DNA of 64,000 nucleotides from NCBI GenBank assembly GCA_030696345.1, contig JAUYSK010000027.1, positions 186,001-250,000 of the forward strand, written 5' to 3'. Numbering within the stretch: the stretch's first letter is position 1; every line of letters starts with the position of its first letter. Positions 1-7,248 of this stretch are shown piece after piece. The notes below the pieces were generated by a model that did no database searches, had not been told where the DNA came from, and worked only from the letters and a program-made list of their open reading frames with translations. The DNA is from Azonexus sp. (lineage in GTDB: Bacteria > Pseudomonadota > Gammaproteobacteria > Burkholderiales > Rhodocyclaceae). The translations under genes were made by a program, and so were the position numbers.

Positions 1-1
1 C

Positions 2-337
2 GCTAGCTACACGGTATCGCTCAATGATGGCCTGAGCAGCTTTGGCAACATGGCTTTGGAGAGCACGACCACGTCAGCGTCACTCCCTGGAGCGCCTTCC
101 TACGGTTACTTGGGTGGCTCAACCACTGCAACCAACGCCAATTACTCAAAATTGATGTTCAATGGAACACTTTTTTTGGCCGTCAATAGCCCTACCGCAG
201 TTTATGCGCAACCACAGAATGAATTGAAATTCAGCCTGATTGCAGCAGCAGTTCCTGAGCCGGAAACCTATGCCATGTTCCTGGCGGGTCTCGGTCTGAT
301 CGGTGGCATTGCTCGCCGGAAGCAAATTCGGGGCTAA
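2..337 (+). CDS. PEP-CTERM sorting-domain protein (5' end outside window)
   Basis: The reading frame is open from the window edge, so the N-terminus and signal peptide are missing. About 111 residues are visible. The C-terminus has the full PEP-CTERM tripartite signal: a VPEPETYA motif, a hydrophobic helix (MFLAGLGLIGGIA) and a basic tail (RRKQ). In known systems this signal directs exosortase/archaeosortase-type processing and delivery to the envelope or exopolysaccharide matrix. The remaining sequence is Ser/Thr/Asn/Ala-rich and I recognise no catalytic domain in it. An intrinsic terminator follows directly. A second PEP-CTERM gene lies 5.4 kb downstream on the other strand; no exosortase gene is in this window. 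Confidence 0.85.
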   Translation, partial: ASYTVSLNDGLSSFGNMALESTTTSASLPGAPSYGYLGGSTTATNANYSKLMFNGTLFLAVNSPTAVYAQPQNELKFSLIAAAVPEPETYAMFLAGLGLIGGIARRKQIRG

Positions 338-353
338 TCAAACCAGCTCCCAC

Positions 354-378
354 AAGGCGACTTCGGTCGCCTTTTTTG
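354..378 (+). terminator. intrinsic terminator after the PEP-CTERM gene
   Basis: An 8-bp stem, AAGGCGAC, with a TTCG tetraloop and the perfect complement GTCGCCTT, is followed by a run of T. It begins 16 bases after the stop codon of the partial PEP-CTERM gene. Confidence 0.9.
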
Positions 379-524
379 TTGTCCAAAGGCAAATTCATTG
401 CACTCCGACAATTTTTTCACCCCTTGAGCCATACTGCACAAATGGCAATTGGCGCCTGACCTTCACCTTTGAAGCAGAAGACGCTGTTTTGGTTGATTCT
501 CAGGATTACCATCAGGAGAACGCT

Positions 525-602
525 ATGGGACGCATGTTCAATCCGCCTCACCCCGGCGAAACGCCCAAGGTCCTACGCGCCCCTGAGCTGCAGGCGGCAT
601 AG
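525..602 (+). pseudogene. higA-type antitoxin remnant (N-terminal stub)
   Basis: A short frame starting at the ATG at 525, preceded by CAGGAG, encodes MGRMFNPPHPGE and then runs out of homology and stops after 25 codons. MFNPPHPGE is the typical start of HigA/VapI-type antitoxins, which continue into an Xre helix-turn-helix of about 70 more residues. No such domain follows in any frame, and no higB toxin lies upstream. I read it as the decayed start of a former toxin-antitoxin gene. The assignment rests on a short motif only. Confidence 0.55.
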
Positions 603-611
603 CGTTCGTTT

Positions 612-842
612 GTGTCATTGGAAAAAATCTTGAGCCAACGCATTCTCCGCCTGACTAGATTGATCTTTGGCAGCTTGCTCCTGTTCGGATGCACCACCGA
701 AGGCTGGTACGAAGGCGTCAAGCGCGGGGGAGAAAACCAGTGCCGGCAATCGGCACCGGCTGATGCCGAGCAGTGCCTTTCCCGACTCAACACCAAAAGC
801 TATGACGAATATGGCAAAGAGCGCTCAGGACAGAAGCAATAA
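612..842 (+). CDS. small putative lipoprotein
   Basis: This 76-codon frame has a hydrophobic segment ending in a lipobox-like LLLFGC at residues 23-28, followed by a short polar domain with two further cysteines (NQCRQ and EQCLSR) and a tail ending DEYGKERSGQKQ. This fits an outer-membrane-anchored small lipoprotein whose two cysteines may form a disulfide. The start is uncertain: GTG at 612 is used here, but TTG at 633 would give a more usual signal-peptide length. No known family is recognised. A copy of the dispersed GCGGTCAAC repeat follows at 890. Confidence 0.55.
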   Translation: MSLEKILSQRILRLTRLIFGSLLLFGCTTEGWYEGVKRGGENQCRQSAPADAEQCLSRLNTKSYDEYGKERSGQKQ

Positions 843-889
843 TCTGGCTCTGCCTGTTTCCGCAAGCCTGACAGCACATAAATCGCCAA

Positions 890-922
890 TGCTGCGGTCA
901 ACAGCCAAAATGACGCATTTTC
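890..922 (+). repeat. dispersed uptake-signal-like repeat, copy 1
   Basis: Exact 13-mer TGCTGCGGTCAAC at 890-902, followed by AAAA at 907-910 and ATTTT at 917-921. The copy is intergenic, 37 bases before a lipoprotein gene. See the finding on this repeat family. Confidence 0.8.
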
Positions 923-958
923 CAGCTTCACCGCACCCTTCCACAGAAAGCCAAAGCC

Positions 959-1846
959 ATGCGCCCATCCCTGACTCACCTGCTCTCGGCAACAGTCCTG
1001 CTGGCCTTGCTCAGCGGCTGTGCCACGCGCGGCATTCCGCCGGCGACCGTGACTGGCGAGCAACCGGCCGCCCGGGCCTTGCTGGAAAAATCGGCCGAGG
1101 CGCACGGGTTGGCGGCGTTTCGCCAGATCAACGATATCAGTGTCAGCTACGCAGGCGAATGGTACGGGCTGGTGAGTCTCCTGCAGCCAACCCTGACTGA
1201 TGCCAACTTTCGACAAGGCTCTCAGGAAAGACTGATACTGAAGAATCCACCGCTCGTCAGCCAGCACCATCTAGGCCCGATGGGCAGCAAGCAGGTGATT
1301 CGCAGCGTTGATGGCGTGCAGGTGTTTTACGAAGGTGTTGCCGCCAGCGACCGCGATGTGCTGGCCGCGGCGGCGCTGGTGGCCGATGGCTATCGGATGT
1401 TCCTGACGGGCCCTTTTTACTTTCTTGAAGGCAACCTTAGCCTTGAACCGGCCGAAGGCGAAGTCGTCAATGACCGCGATTGCGCAACCATCGTTGCCGT
1501 GCGGCGTCCGGGCCACGGGCTATCCAAGGAAGACCGCTACCAGCTTTTCATCGACCGCGAAAACCACTTGCTGCGGCGCGTCCGGTTCACCATGGAAGGC
1601 ATGGAATCGACCCAGGGCGCGATTGCCGAAGTTGATTTCTTCGACCACCAGAAAATCGCCGGCGTCACCTGGCCGACCCGTTTCTACGAACGCCTGATCA
1701 AGCCCATCCCCAACCTGCCGGTGCATGACTGGCGGCTGACTGGTCTGGATGTCAATCGCGGGCTGAACGCCACCGAGATCAACGGCAAGGCCTTCGCCGG
1801 AAACGCGGCGCCGCCGGCGCGAGCGCTGGAAAACAGCAAAAACTGA
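959..1846 (+). CDS. putative outer-membrane lipoprotein, function unknown
   Basis: The 295-residue product starts with a type II signal peptide ending in the lipobox LLSGC (cysteine near residue 21), so it should be lipid-anchored at the outer membrane. The mature part has no catalytic motif that I recognise. It contains beta-rich stretches typical of LolA/LppX-like folds (for example YQLFIDRENHLLRRVRFTMEG and VDFFDHQKIAGVTWPTRF), a pattern seen in outer-membrane lipoprotein-sorting-like and DUF6503-type proteins. This is a fold impression, not a family match. It stands alone and converges with the DUF302 gene. Confidence 0.75.
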   Translation: MRPSLTHLLSATVLLALLSGCATRGIPPATVTGEQPAARALLEKSAEAHGLAAFRQINDISVSYAGEWYGLVSLLQPTLTDANFRQGSQERLILKNPPLVSQHHLGPMGSKQVIRSVDGVQVFYEGVAASDRDVLAAAALVADGYRMFLTGPFYFLEGNLSLEPAEGEVVNDRDCATIVAVRRPGHGLSKEDRYQLFIDRENHLLRRVRFTMEGMESTQGAIAEVDFFDHQKIAGVTWPTRFYERLIKPIPNLPVHDWRLTGLDVNRGLNATEINGKAFAGNAAPPARALENSKN

Positions 1847-1866
1847 TCCCGTCTGACGGCCAGCGC

Positions 1867-2256
1867 TTAACGCGTGTCGTCGACAATCTGGATCATTCTT
1901 TCTTCCATCTCCGCAGCCAGTCGGGGCAATTCGGGATGCGGGGCCAGCCCCGCCAGTATCGGCTCCGGCCGAAGGATCCCGATCTTGGTCGCGCCATTTT
2001 CGGTAAATACCGAAATACGCCAGGGCAAGGTCAGGCTCAGGCGCATGTCGATGGCGAGCATTTTCTCCATCAAGCGGTAGTTGCAGATTTCGAAGATGCT
2101 GCACTCGTCATCAAGATCGATATTCTTGCGGCGCAGCGTTTCGCCCAGATCCTTGGCTCCCAGGATGACGAAGCCAAGTCGCTGGACCACCGGCTCCAGG
2201 TCAAAAATCACTTCACTGAACGACTTGCTGCTTTCGACGATGTAATCCACGAACAC
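1867..2256 (-). CDS. DUF302-family protein
   Basis: The 129-residue protein matches the layout of DUF302 proteins: an N-terminal region that reads as a transient-potential pairing domain (VVQRLGFVILGAKDLGETLRRKNIDLDDECSIFE), the ICNYRLMEKMLAIDMRLSLTLPWRISVF core and a GILRPEPIL segment. The function of this family is not established; members are often found in sulfur or metal contexts and may bind small ligands. The start is a GTG with a weak AGGGA upstream; an in-frame GTG two codons later is also possible. There is no signal peptide, so it is probably cytoplasmic. Confidence 0.75.
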   Translation of the reverse strand: MFVDYIVESSKSFSEVIFDLEPVVQRLGFVILGAKDLGETLRRKNIDLDDECSIFEICNYRLMEKMLAIDMRLSLTLPWRISVFTENGATKIGILRPEPILAGLAPHPELPRLAAEMEERMIQIVDDTR

Positions 2257-2390
2257 TCCCTGCCGCGCTACCGCGAAAAGCCGAATGATAGGCCAGATGG
2301 CGAATCCCGGCCAAGTCGCCGGCCAGCGAGGAGGATAAGGATGACGGCACCCTGCCGCCGGCGGACAACGCTGGTCTTTTCGCTTTGCCG

Positions 2391-3023
2391 TCAGCGCAGC
2401 GCCGAAGCGTAGCCCTCCTCGGCCAGCACCTGCCGCACCGCCGGGCGGGTCAGCATCAGGCGGTAGTGGGCAGCGCAGCTTGCCGGCAGCGGAATGTCGA
2501 TGCGCACCGCCCAGAACTCAACGTAGAACAGCGCGGCATCGGCGATGCTGAAGTGGTCGGCGACGTATTGGCGACCTTCCAGTTCACGGTTGATGATGGC
2601 GAAGCCCTGGTCGATGATCTGTCGGCCCTGAGCCTTGACCGATGCGTGGTCAGCACTGCTGGGCGAGAAGCGCTCGGTCGTGAAGATGCGGGCAAAACCT
2701 TGGGTGTGCAGGGTGTGCACGGCGTAGTTCATGATGCCCAGGACGCGCACTTCACCTTCGATGCTGTCTGGCAGTAACTTGCGCTTGGGGTAGCTGCGTG
2801 CCAACCACCAGGCGATGGCGGAAAACTCAGTCAGCGACGTACCATCGTCAAGCACCAGAGCCGGAACGCTGCCCTTGGGGTTGATGGCGAGGTAGTCCTT
2901 CTTGTATTGATCGCCAGCCAGCAGGTCGATGATGTAGGCCTCGAAAACCAGACCGCATTCTTCCAGCAGGATGTGAATGCCGGTCGAACATGAACCGGGG
3001 GTCATGTAGAACTTCTTGGTCAT
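2391..3023 (-). CDS. glutathione S-transferase family protein
   Basis: A 210-residue soluble protein with the two-domain GST layout. An N-terminal thioredoxin-like domain (residues 1-80) carries TPGSCSTGIHILLEE and the NPKGSVPALVLDDGTSLTEFSAI segment with the conserved cis-Pro and glutathione-contacting residues. An all-helical C-terminal domain follows, with FSIADAALFYVEFWA as the N-capping box. It is the last gene of a reverse-strand trio and overlaps the upstream gene by 4 bases, so translation is probably coupled. The substrate cannot be told from sequence. GST, rhodanese and small unknown proteins also occur together near nitrogen-fixation genes in some proteobacteria, but no nif gene is visible here. 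Confidence 0.88.
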   Translation of the reverse strand: MTKKFYMTPGSCSTGIHILLEECGLVFEAYIIDLLAGDQYKKDYLAINPKGSVPALVLDDGTSLTEFSAIAWWLARSYPKRKLLPDSIEGEVRVLGIMNYAVHTLHTQGFARIFTTERFSPSSADHASVKAQGRQIIDQGFAIINRELEGRQYVADHFSIADAALFYVEFWAVRIDIPLPASCAAHYRLMLTRPAVRQVLAEEGYASALR

Positions 3024-3391
3024 GCCGCTTCGTCCTCCTCTTCGGACGCATCAAGCAGCAGGCCTTGCTGCCGGATCATCGCCTTGAAGCCCTTCATCAC
3101 CGGCCGGGAAATCATCGTTTCGGCCAACACACGTTTTTCGTAGATGAAATTTTTCAGCCCGTCATTGGAAATGCTGCGCGCGGTGGCGATCAGGCGATGG
3201 GTTTCCTCGCCCAGCCCAAGGCCAGGGCAAGTTTTGACGTGGTCATAGAGCTGTTCCATGACCACCTTCTCGGCTGCTGCCATCTTGCATTTGCCATCGA
3301 GTATCTTGAGCATGACCGCCGTAGCGCAATCGACCTGGATCGGCGACAGCGGATGTTCCTCCGCCCACCGCGCAACGTGCGCTGCCGTCAT
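3020..3391 (-). CDS. conserved hypothetical protein, 123 aa, in rhodanese-GST operon
   Basis: The best start is the ATG at 3391, which overlaps the stop of the rhodanese gene by 4 bases (ATGA). The product, starting MTAAHVARWAEEHPL, is soluble and mostly helical. It has three cysteines (DCATAVM, GKCKMAA, KTCPGLG) and an acidic tail ending ASEEEDEAA. I do not recognise a family. Cysteine spacing between a sulfurtransferase and a GST-like protein suggests a redox, sulfur-carrier or metal-related partner, which is inference from context. Longer upstream extension of the frame runs through the rhodanese gene and is not credible. Confidence 0.75.
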   Translation of the reverse strand: MTAAHVARWAEEHPLSPIQVDCATAVMLKILDGKCKMAAAEKVVMEQLYDHVKTCPGLGLGEETHRLIATARSISNDGLKNFIYEKRVLAETMISRPVMKGFKAMIRQQGLLLDASEEEDEAA

Positions 3392-3723
3392 GAGACAGGC
3401 TCGGCCAGCACGGCAGCCAGCGGCTCGTAGCCGCCATCGACGCTGAACACCCGGGTAAAGCGGAAGTCGCTGAACATCTGCGCAAAGGTCTTGCTGGCAT
3501 TGCCCTTGTAGCAATAGATGACGACCGGCTGTTCCTTCGGCAGGCGACGGAACCAAGCGGGGAGGCGATCCTCGGAGAGGTGCGCCGCCTCAGCAACATG
3601 GCCCTGGCGGTAAGCGACAAGGTCGCGCACATCAAAGACAGTGATATTCGATTCAGCCCGGATCAGCGCGGCAGCTTCAAGCGCCGGGATACATTGGTAA
3701 GCGATTCGTTCGGCAAAAGTCAT
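3388..3723 (-). CDS. single-domain rhodanese (GlpE-like sulfurtransferase)
   Basis: The 111-residue protein consists of one rhodanese fold. It has the DVRDLVAYRQGHVAEAAHL motif of the N-terminal half and the active-site loop CYKGNASK, whose cysteine (near residue 71) would carry the persulfide. The loop is 6 residues long, as in GlpE-type enzymes. There is no signal peptide, so it should act in the cytoplasm, moving sulfane sulfur from thiosulfate or persulfide donors to thiol acceptors. It is the first gene of the three-gene reverse operon with the 123-aa protein and the GST-like protein. ATG at 3723 (MTFAERIAYQ) fits the domain boundary; the upstream extension is not supported. Confidence 0.88.
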   Translation of the reverse strand: MTFAERIAYQCIPALEAAALIRAESNITVFDVRDLVAYRQGHVAEAAHLSEDRLPAWFRRLPKEQPVVIYCYKGNASKTFAQMFSDFRFTRVFSVDGGYEPLAAVLAEPVS

Positions 3724-3878
3724 GGCGGGTTGGAAGAGTTGCTGGATAGCTGCTTCGACGCAAGACCAATGCCAGAACACCGATCGCCCGAAACCTAAGG
3801 CAGACAGGCGATTCACCCAAAGCAGACAACCATGACTTGTTGGCTTTGCGACATGCCGGCCCGACACATTTCCCTATA

Positions 3879-5360
3879 ATGACCAAGCCGAAAATCAACC
3901 TTGAACCCGCCATGCTCGCCACACTCCAAACCCATGCCACCCTTCCGGACACCGCCGCACTCGCCGGCATGAACCATGTGCTGATCGTTCTGCCGGCCAG
4001 CGAAGGGATACCCGACGATTGCCCGGAATTCGCCCTGTTGCTGGCAACGCTGGCCCGGCGACGGCTCGAGGCCCTTGAATTGGTAGACGACCCGGTGTCG
4101 GCCAACTCGCCCGAGGGCGGCTTGCGCGTCTGGCTGATGCTGGATGCCGAGAAATCCACCTTCGAGAACCATACGCTGCTGCGTGAAGGCATGGCAATGC
4201 TGCTCGACGAAGAGCCTGCTGCGGTGGACGTGCTTATTTGGGCAAAAACCGGCTGGATGGCTGATCTGGCGACCTACGTCGGGCTGGCCAACGGAACGCC
4301 GCTGCCCAATCGCAAGCAGAAAGACGCACCGCGCCCGCTGACCGCGCTGAATATCTGGGGCAGCGCCGGATTCGGCGAAGCGCCGAGCCTGGCCGAAGGC
4401 AACCTGCTGGCGCGAACGCTGACCGCGCTGCCGCCCAACGCCCTGACGCCCGCCGCCTACCGGAGCCGCATCGGCGAGATGGCCATGGAACATGATTGGG
4501 AACTGGAAGTTTTCGACCTGTCTCGCCTGCGCGAAATGGGTGCCGGCGCCTTTGTTTCGGTAGCGCAGGGCAGCGAGGCCAACGATGCAGCGATTGTCCG
4601 TGTTTCGCTGGTGCCGCCCAAGGCAAAGACGCGCGTGGCGCTGGTCGGCAAGGGCATCTGTTTCGACACCGGCGGCCACAACCTGAAATCGGCCGACTCG
4701 ATGATCGGCATGCACGAAGACATGGCCGGCTCGGCTGCCGTGCTCGGCATCCTGCTGGCCGCCACCCGCCTTGAACTGCCGCTGCGCATCGACGCCTGGC
4801 TGGCCCTGGCCAGCAACGACATATCGCCGCGCGCCAGCCGTCAGGGCGACGTCGTCACCGCGCTTGACGGCACCACGATCGAAATCGTGCACACCGACGC
4901 CGAAGGCCGCATGGTGCTGGCCGATACGCTGGCCCTGGCCGGGCGTAGCGAGCCTGACCTGATGATCGATTTCGGCACGCTGACCTACACGATGATCCAC
5001 GCCCTTGGCTGCCGCTATTCCGGCGTTTTCGCCAGCACCGACGAACTCGGCGCGCTGGCCGTCAAGGCCGGTTCAGCGAGTGGCGAGCGGGTCTGCACCT
5101 TCCCGATGGATGCCGATTACGAGGAAGCCCTCGACAGCACGGTCGCCGACATCTGCCAGTGCAGCCTCGATGAAGATGCGCCGGACCACATCCACGCCGC
5201 GCGCTTCCTCAAACGTTTCGTCGGCGAGCGGGACTGGCTGCATGTCGATCTCTCGGCCGCCAGTTGCGAGGATGGCCTGGGTGCCATCGCCACCGACCAG
5301 ACCGGCTTCGGCGTTGCCTGGGGCGTTCGCTTTCTGCAGGACTGGATGGCAGTTGCCTAG
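3879..5360 (+). CDS. M17 leucyl aminopeptidase family protein
   Basis: About 493 residues, typical of PepA/LAP. The N-terminal macro-like domain covers roughly 1-170 and the catalytic domain follows. The metal and active-site motifs are visible: GKGICFDTGGHNLK (metal-binding Asp and catalytic Lys region), HEDMAGSAAVLG, and HTDAEGRMVLADTLALA in place of the usual NTDAEGR signature. Enzymes of this family remove N-terminal amino acids using two metal ions and form hexamers in the cytoplasm. The ATG at 3879 overlaps a TATAAT hexamer and has no clear ribosome site; ATG at 3912 is an alternative start. The substrate preference is not predictable; the Asn-to-His change in the signature is unusual. 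Confidence 0.88.
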   Translation: MTKPKINLEPAMLATLQTHATLPDTAALAGMNHVLIVLPASEGIPDDCPEFALLLATLARRRLEALELVDDPVSANSPEGGLRVWLMLDAEKSTFENHTLLREGMAMLLDEEPAAVDVLIWAKTGWMADLATYVGLANGTPLPNRKQKDAPRPLTALNIWGSAGFGEAPSLAEGNLLARTLTALPPNALTPAAYRSRIGEMAMEHDWELEVFDLSRLREMGAGAFVSVAQGSEANDAAIVRVSLVPPKAKTRVALVGKGICFDTGGHNLKSADSMIGMHEDMAGSAAVLGILLAATRLELPLRIDAWLALASNDISPRASRQGDVVTALDGTTIEIVHTDAEGRMVLADTLALAGRSEPDLMIDFGTLTYTMIHALGCRYSGVFASTDELGALAVKAGSASGERVCTFPMDADYEEALDSTVADICQCSLDEDAPDHIHAARFLKRFVGERDWLHVDLSAASCEDGLGAIATDQTGFGVAWGVRFLQDWMAVA

Positions 5361-5698
5361 TCGACGCCCCTGAGCAGGATTGACGCTTGGCGCCTATCGC
5401 TATATTCCTGCGGCTAGAGGCAATGCTGCGGTCAACGCTGATTTTGAGGCATTTTTCGGGTACGGCGCCACTGTCAGCAATGCAGCGGGAGCCGACGGCC
5501 ACGACAGACTTTTGCGGCCATTGATCTTCACACCACAGCTGACCGCAAACACCTCAATGCTGTCATTGAACGCCATGAAAGATCTGGGTCCAGTAACTTA
5601 GAAAACAGCCTATTTGGCATGTCAAATAGCCTGGGGGTTAGTGTCAGCTAGGTCAATAACAAGATTAGCAGTCTATGGCCCTCCATTTTTCAAAGCAA
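5361..5698. other. gene-free stretch with a dispersed repeat and a small palindrome
   Basis: I find no convincing gene. A 73-codon frame at 5380-5601 has no ribosome site or family resemblance. The stretch holds a dispersed repeat copy at 5424 and an inverted repeat CTATTTG-N6-CAAATAG at 5610-5629. Confidence 0.6.
5424..5456 (+). repeat. dispersed uptake-signal-like repeat, copy 2
   Basis: Exact 13-mer TGCTGCGGTCAAC at 5424-5436 followed by TTTT at 5442-5445 and TTTTT at 5452-5456. It lies 63 bases after the aminopeptidase gene. Confidence 0.8.
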
Positions 5699-5727
5699 AA
5701 AAAGCCCCGATTCTCATCGAGGCCATT
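5699..5727 (-). terminator. intrinsic terminator of the broken PEP-CTERM gene
   Basis: Read on the reverse strand, CCTCGAT and ATCGGGG form a stem (one G-T pair) with a GAGA-type loop, followed by CTTTTTTT. It lies about 20 bases past the stop codon at 5749. Confidence 0.8.
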
Positions 5728-5748
5728 AAACATGTGGAATTTGACTGG

Positions 5749-6504
5749 TTAAGCTATTTTCTTTTTTCTCGACAAGCCTAAACCGGCCAAAGCAAGACCT
5801 AAGAGAGCCATTGTTCCGGGTTCAGGTACAGAAGTCGTCCCCGCGGTCCCTACCATTACATCGTCAATAGCGTTCAGTGCATTTGAAAAGTTTGACGTAA
5901 TATTGAAGCCGGTGAAAAACTCATTCGTGTCAGCAATAAACCCGTAAAAATCAGACGATGAGGCCACGTCAAAATCGACATTAAAGGCGTAGGTATTGAG
6001 ATTGGTTTCTATGGTGATAACTGTGCCGTTATCGTCGCTGCTAGACCAACCTGCAGCAAATCCAAATAGACTAAAGTTTTGGTAAAACGTGCCTTTAACC
6101 GGATTCCAGTAATTATTAACCAACATGTTGGTTCCGTTTGTTGTATAGCCGGTTCCACTGCTGCCCAAGATCAGGTTATTTGTGTTGTTGTAAGAAATCC
6201 CGCCCTGAAGAAAAGGATCACCAGGATAAGAAAATCCGGTTTTGCTAAACTCTTCAAAATTACTAACTACGCTGGCAGTTCCAGAACTTTGAAATGCGGC
6301 TTTATTATTTGTCAGGACCACTCCTGCAAAAGAGTTATTGATCAGGCCCTGTGAAGTATTAACTTATCGCCCCGAGACTGTCGTGGGGCACACAGGGCTT
6401 TGAGAGGCTCAGCCCGAGAGAAACTCAAGACTTCATCGGGCCGGAGCAATAGATGCAAAAAAAGCCGAAGTCGCAAACATTGCTAGCAATTTAATGGTTT
6501 TCAT
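5749..6504 (-). pseudogene. PEP-CTERM exported protein gene interrupted in its signal peptide by a MITE
   Basis: The C-terminus has a clear PEP-CTERM signal: VPEPGTMALLGLALAGLGL followed by SRKKK. The intact N-terminus lies upstream: an ATG at 6504 with a strong AAGGGAGC ribosome site encodes MKTIKLLAMFATSAFFAS, then a 116-bp element (6336-6451) brings three in-frame stops. Removing the element and one copy of its TA target joins the frame exactly: SAFFAS-NSFAGVVLTNN, giving a normal Sec signal peptide with cleavage after SFA and a product of about 213 residues. As it stands, translation from the internal GTG at 6321 would give a protein without a signal peptide, so export should be lost. The mature part is Asn/Ser/Gly-rich with no recognised domain beyond the sorting signal. 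Confidence 0.85.
6336..6451. mobile_element. 116-bp MITE-like element, copy 1
   Basis: The element runs from TATTG to CAATA, bounded by TA dinucleotides that look like a target duplication. The ends form imperfect inverted repeats of 14 bases (TATTGATCAGGCCC against TATTGCTCCGGCCC). Inside, GCCCTGTG at 6346-6353 pairs with CACAGGGC at 6391-6398 and encloses a GCCCC/GGGGC hairpin, and GCCCGA at 6412-6417 pairs with TCGGGC at 6436-6441. No protein is encoded. An identical copy lies at 22127-22242. TA targets and small size fit non-autonomous relatives of IS630/Tc1-mariner elements such as ERIC; the family assignment is inference. Confidence 0.85.
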
Positions 6505-7248
6505 AAGTAGCTCCCTTGATGGTAAAAAAACAAAATTAAAAAGCAATTATTGCGCCACTAATATATGTCATTGTTTTGCATAGGCACAACAAAGATTCTT
6601 GGAATAGACAAACAGGAACTGTAAAGAAAGGCGACACTTGGGCACATCGAAAAACCACCCCAGCCCTCCGCCGGTGGATACTGTAGATTTCCCCCCAAGC
6701 CGCCGAACAAATCGACTTGGCGGTTCAGGCGGCGGAGAGTAACTCGTTTCGCCTCTCTAGGCGGACGATGCTAAGTGCCTACTTTTGCCGGCATTGAGAG
6801 GCTAACCACAAAGGTAACTGCCTCGTATAGGTTCGTAGCAAACCCACCGTTCAGCGAGGCTAACGGCGGCAATCGCTGTACAACAGCCTTCGGGGAAAAA
6901 CATCACTAACGCATAATGAATGGCAGCATTTCAATTTCTGGGGTTCGCGGAGAGCGGCTGCTTCCGTTTTCCTCCACCGTCGGTTCAGGGCACCCTGCGG
7001 CCGACCAACCAAGTCAAGTCTGAGCGGCAGCAAACAGAGTGGACCTGCCGCTGGGTATGCATTTGTCAGCAGGCCGGAATCAGTCTTTTGCGGCCTGATA
7101 GAGCTTGCTGGCCAGCTGTTGCCAGATGACGTGAAGGCACTCAGGAAGTGCCATTCCCGGGGATCAGGTGTAGTCCAAAACGGTGATCCCCAGGTTCGAT
7201 ATTTTGCATCCGGACCAAACCTGCGCCACAGGCACTAGAATCCACCTG
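6505..7248. other. gene-free intergenic stretch
   Basis: I see no credible gene on either strand. The first 100 bases are AT-rich and should carry the promoter of the disrupted PEP-CTERM gene (reverse strand); I could not assign clear -35/-10 or -24/-12 elements. The rest is GC-rich with scattered GTTAG/CTAAC motifs but no array structure. Confidence 0.5.

Noticed and set aside
2391..3723. Idea that the rhodanese, 123-aa and GST-like trio is part of a nitrogen-fixation cluster
   Set aside because: The gene types recur near nif genes in some proteobacteria, but no nif gene is visible here; kept only as a remark.
6505..6640. Sigma-54 promoter for the PEP-CTERM gene
   Set aside because: The best stretch on the reverse strand (TTGTGCCTATGCA) does not keep the GG/GC spacing of a -24/-12 site.
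6600..7100. GTTAG/CTAAC motifs that might be integron attC sites
   Set aside because: The motifs do not pair into attC-like folded sites, no gene cassettes lie between them and no integrase is in the window.
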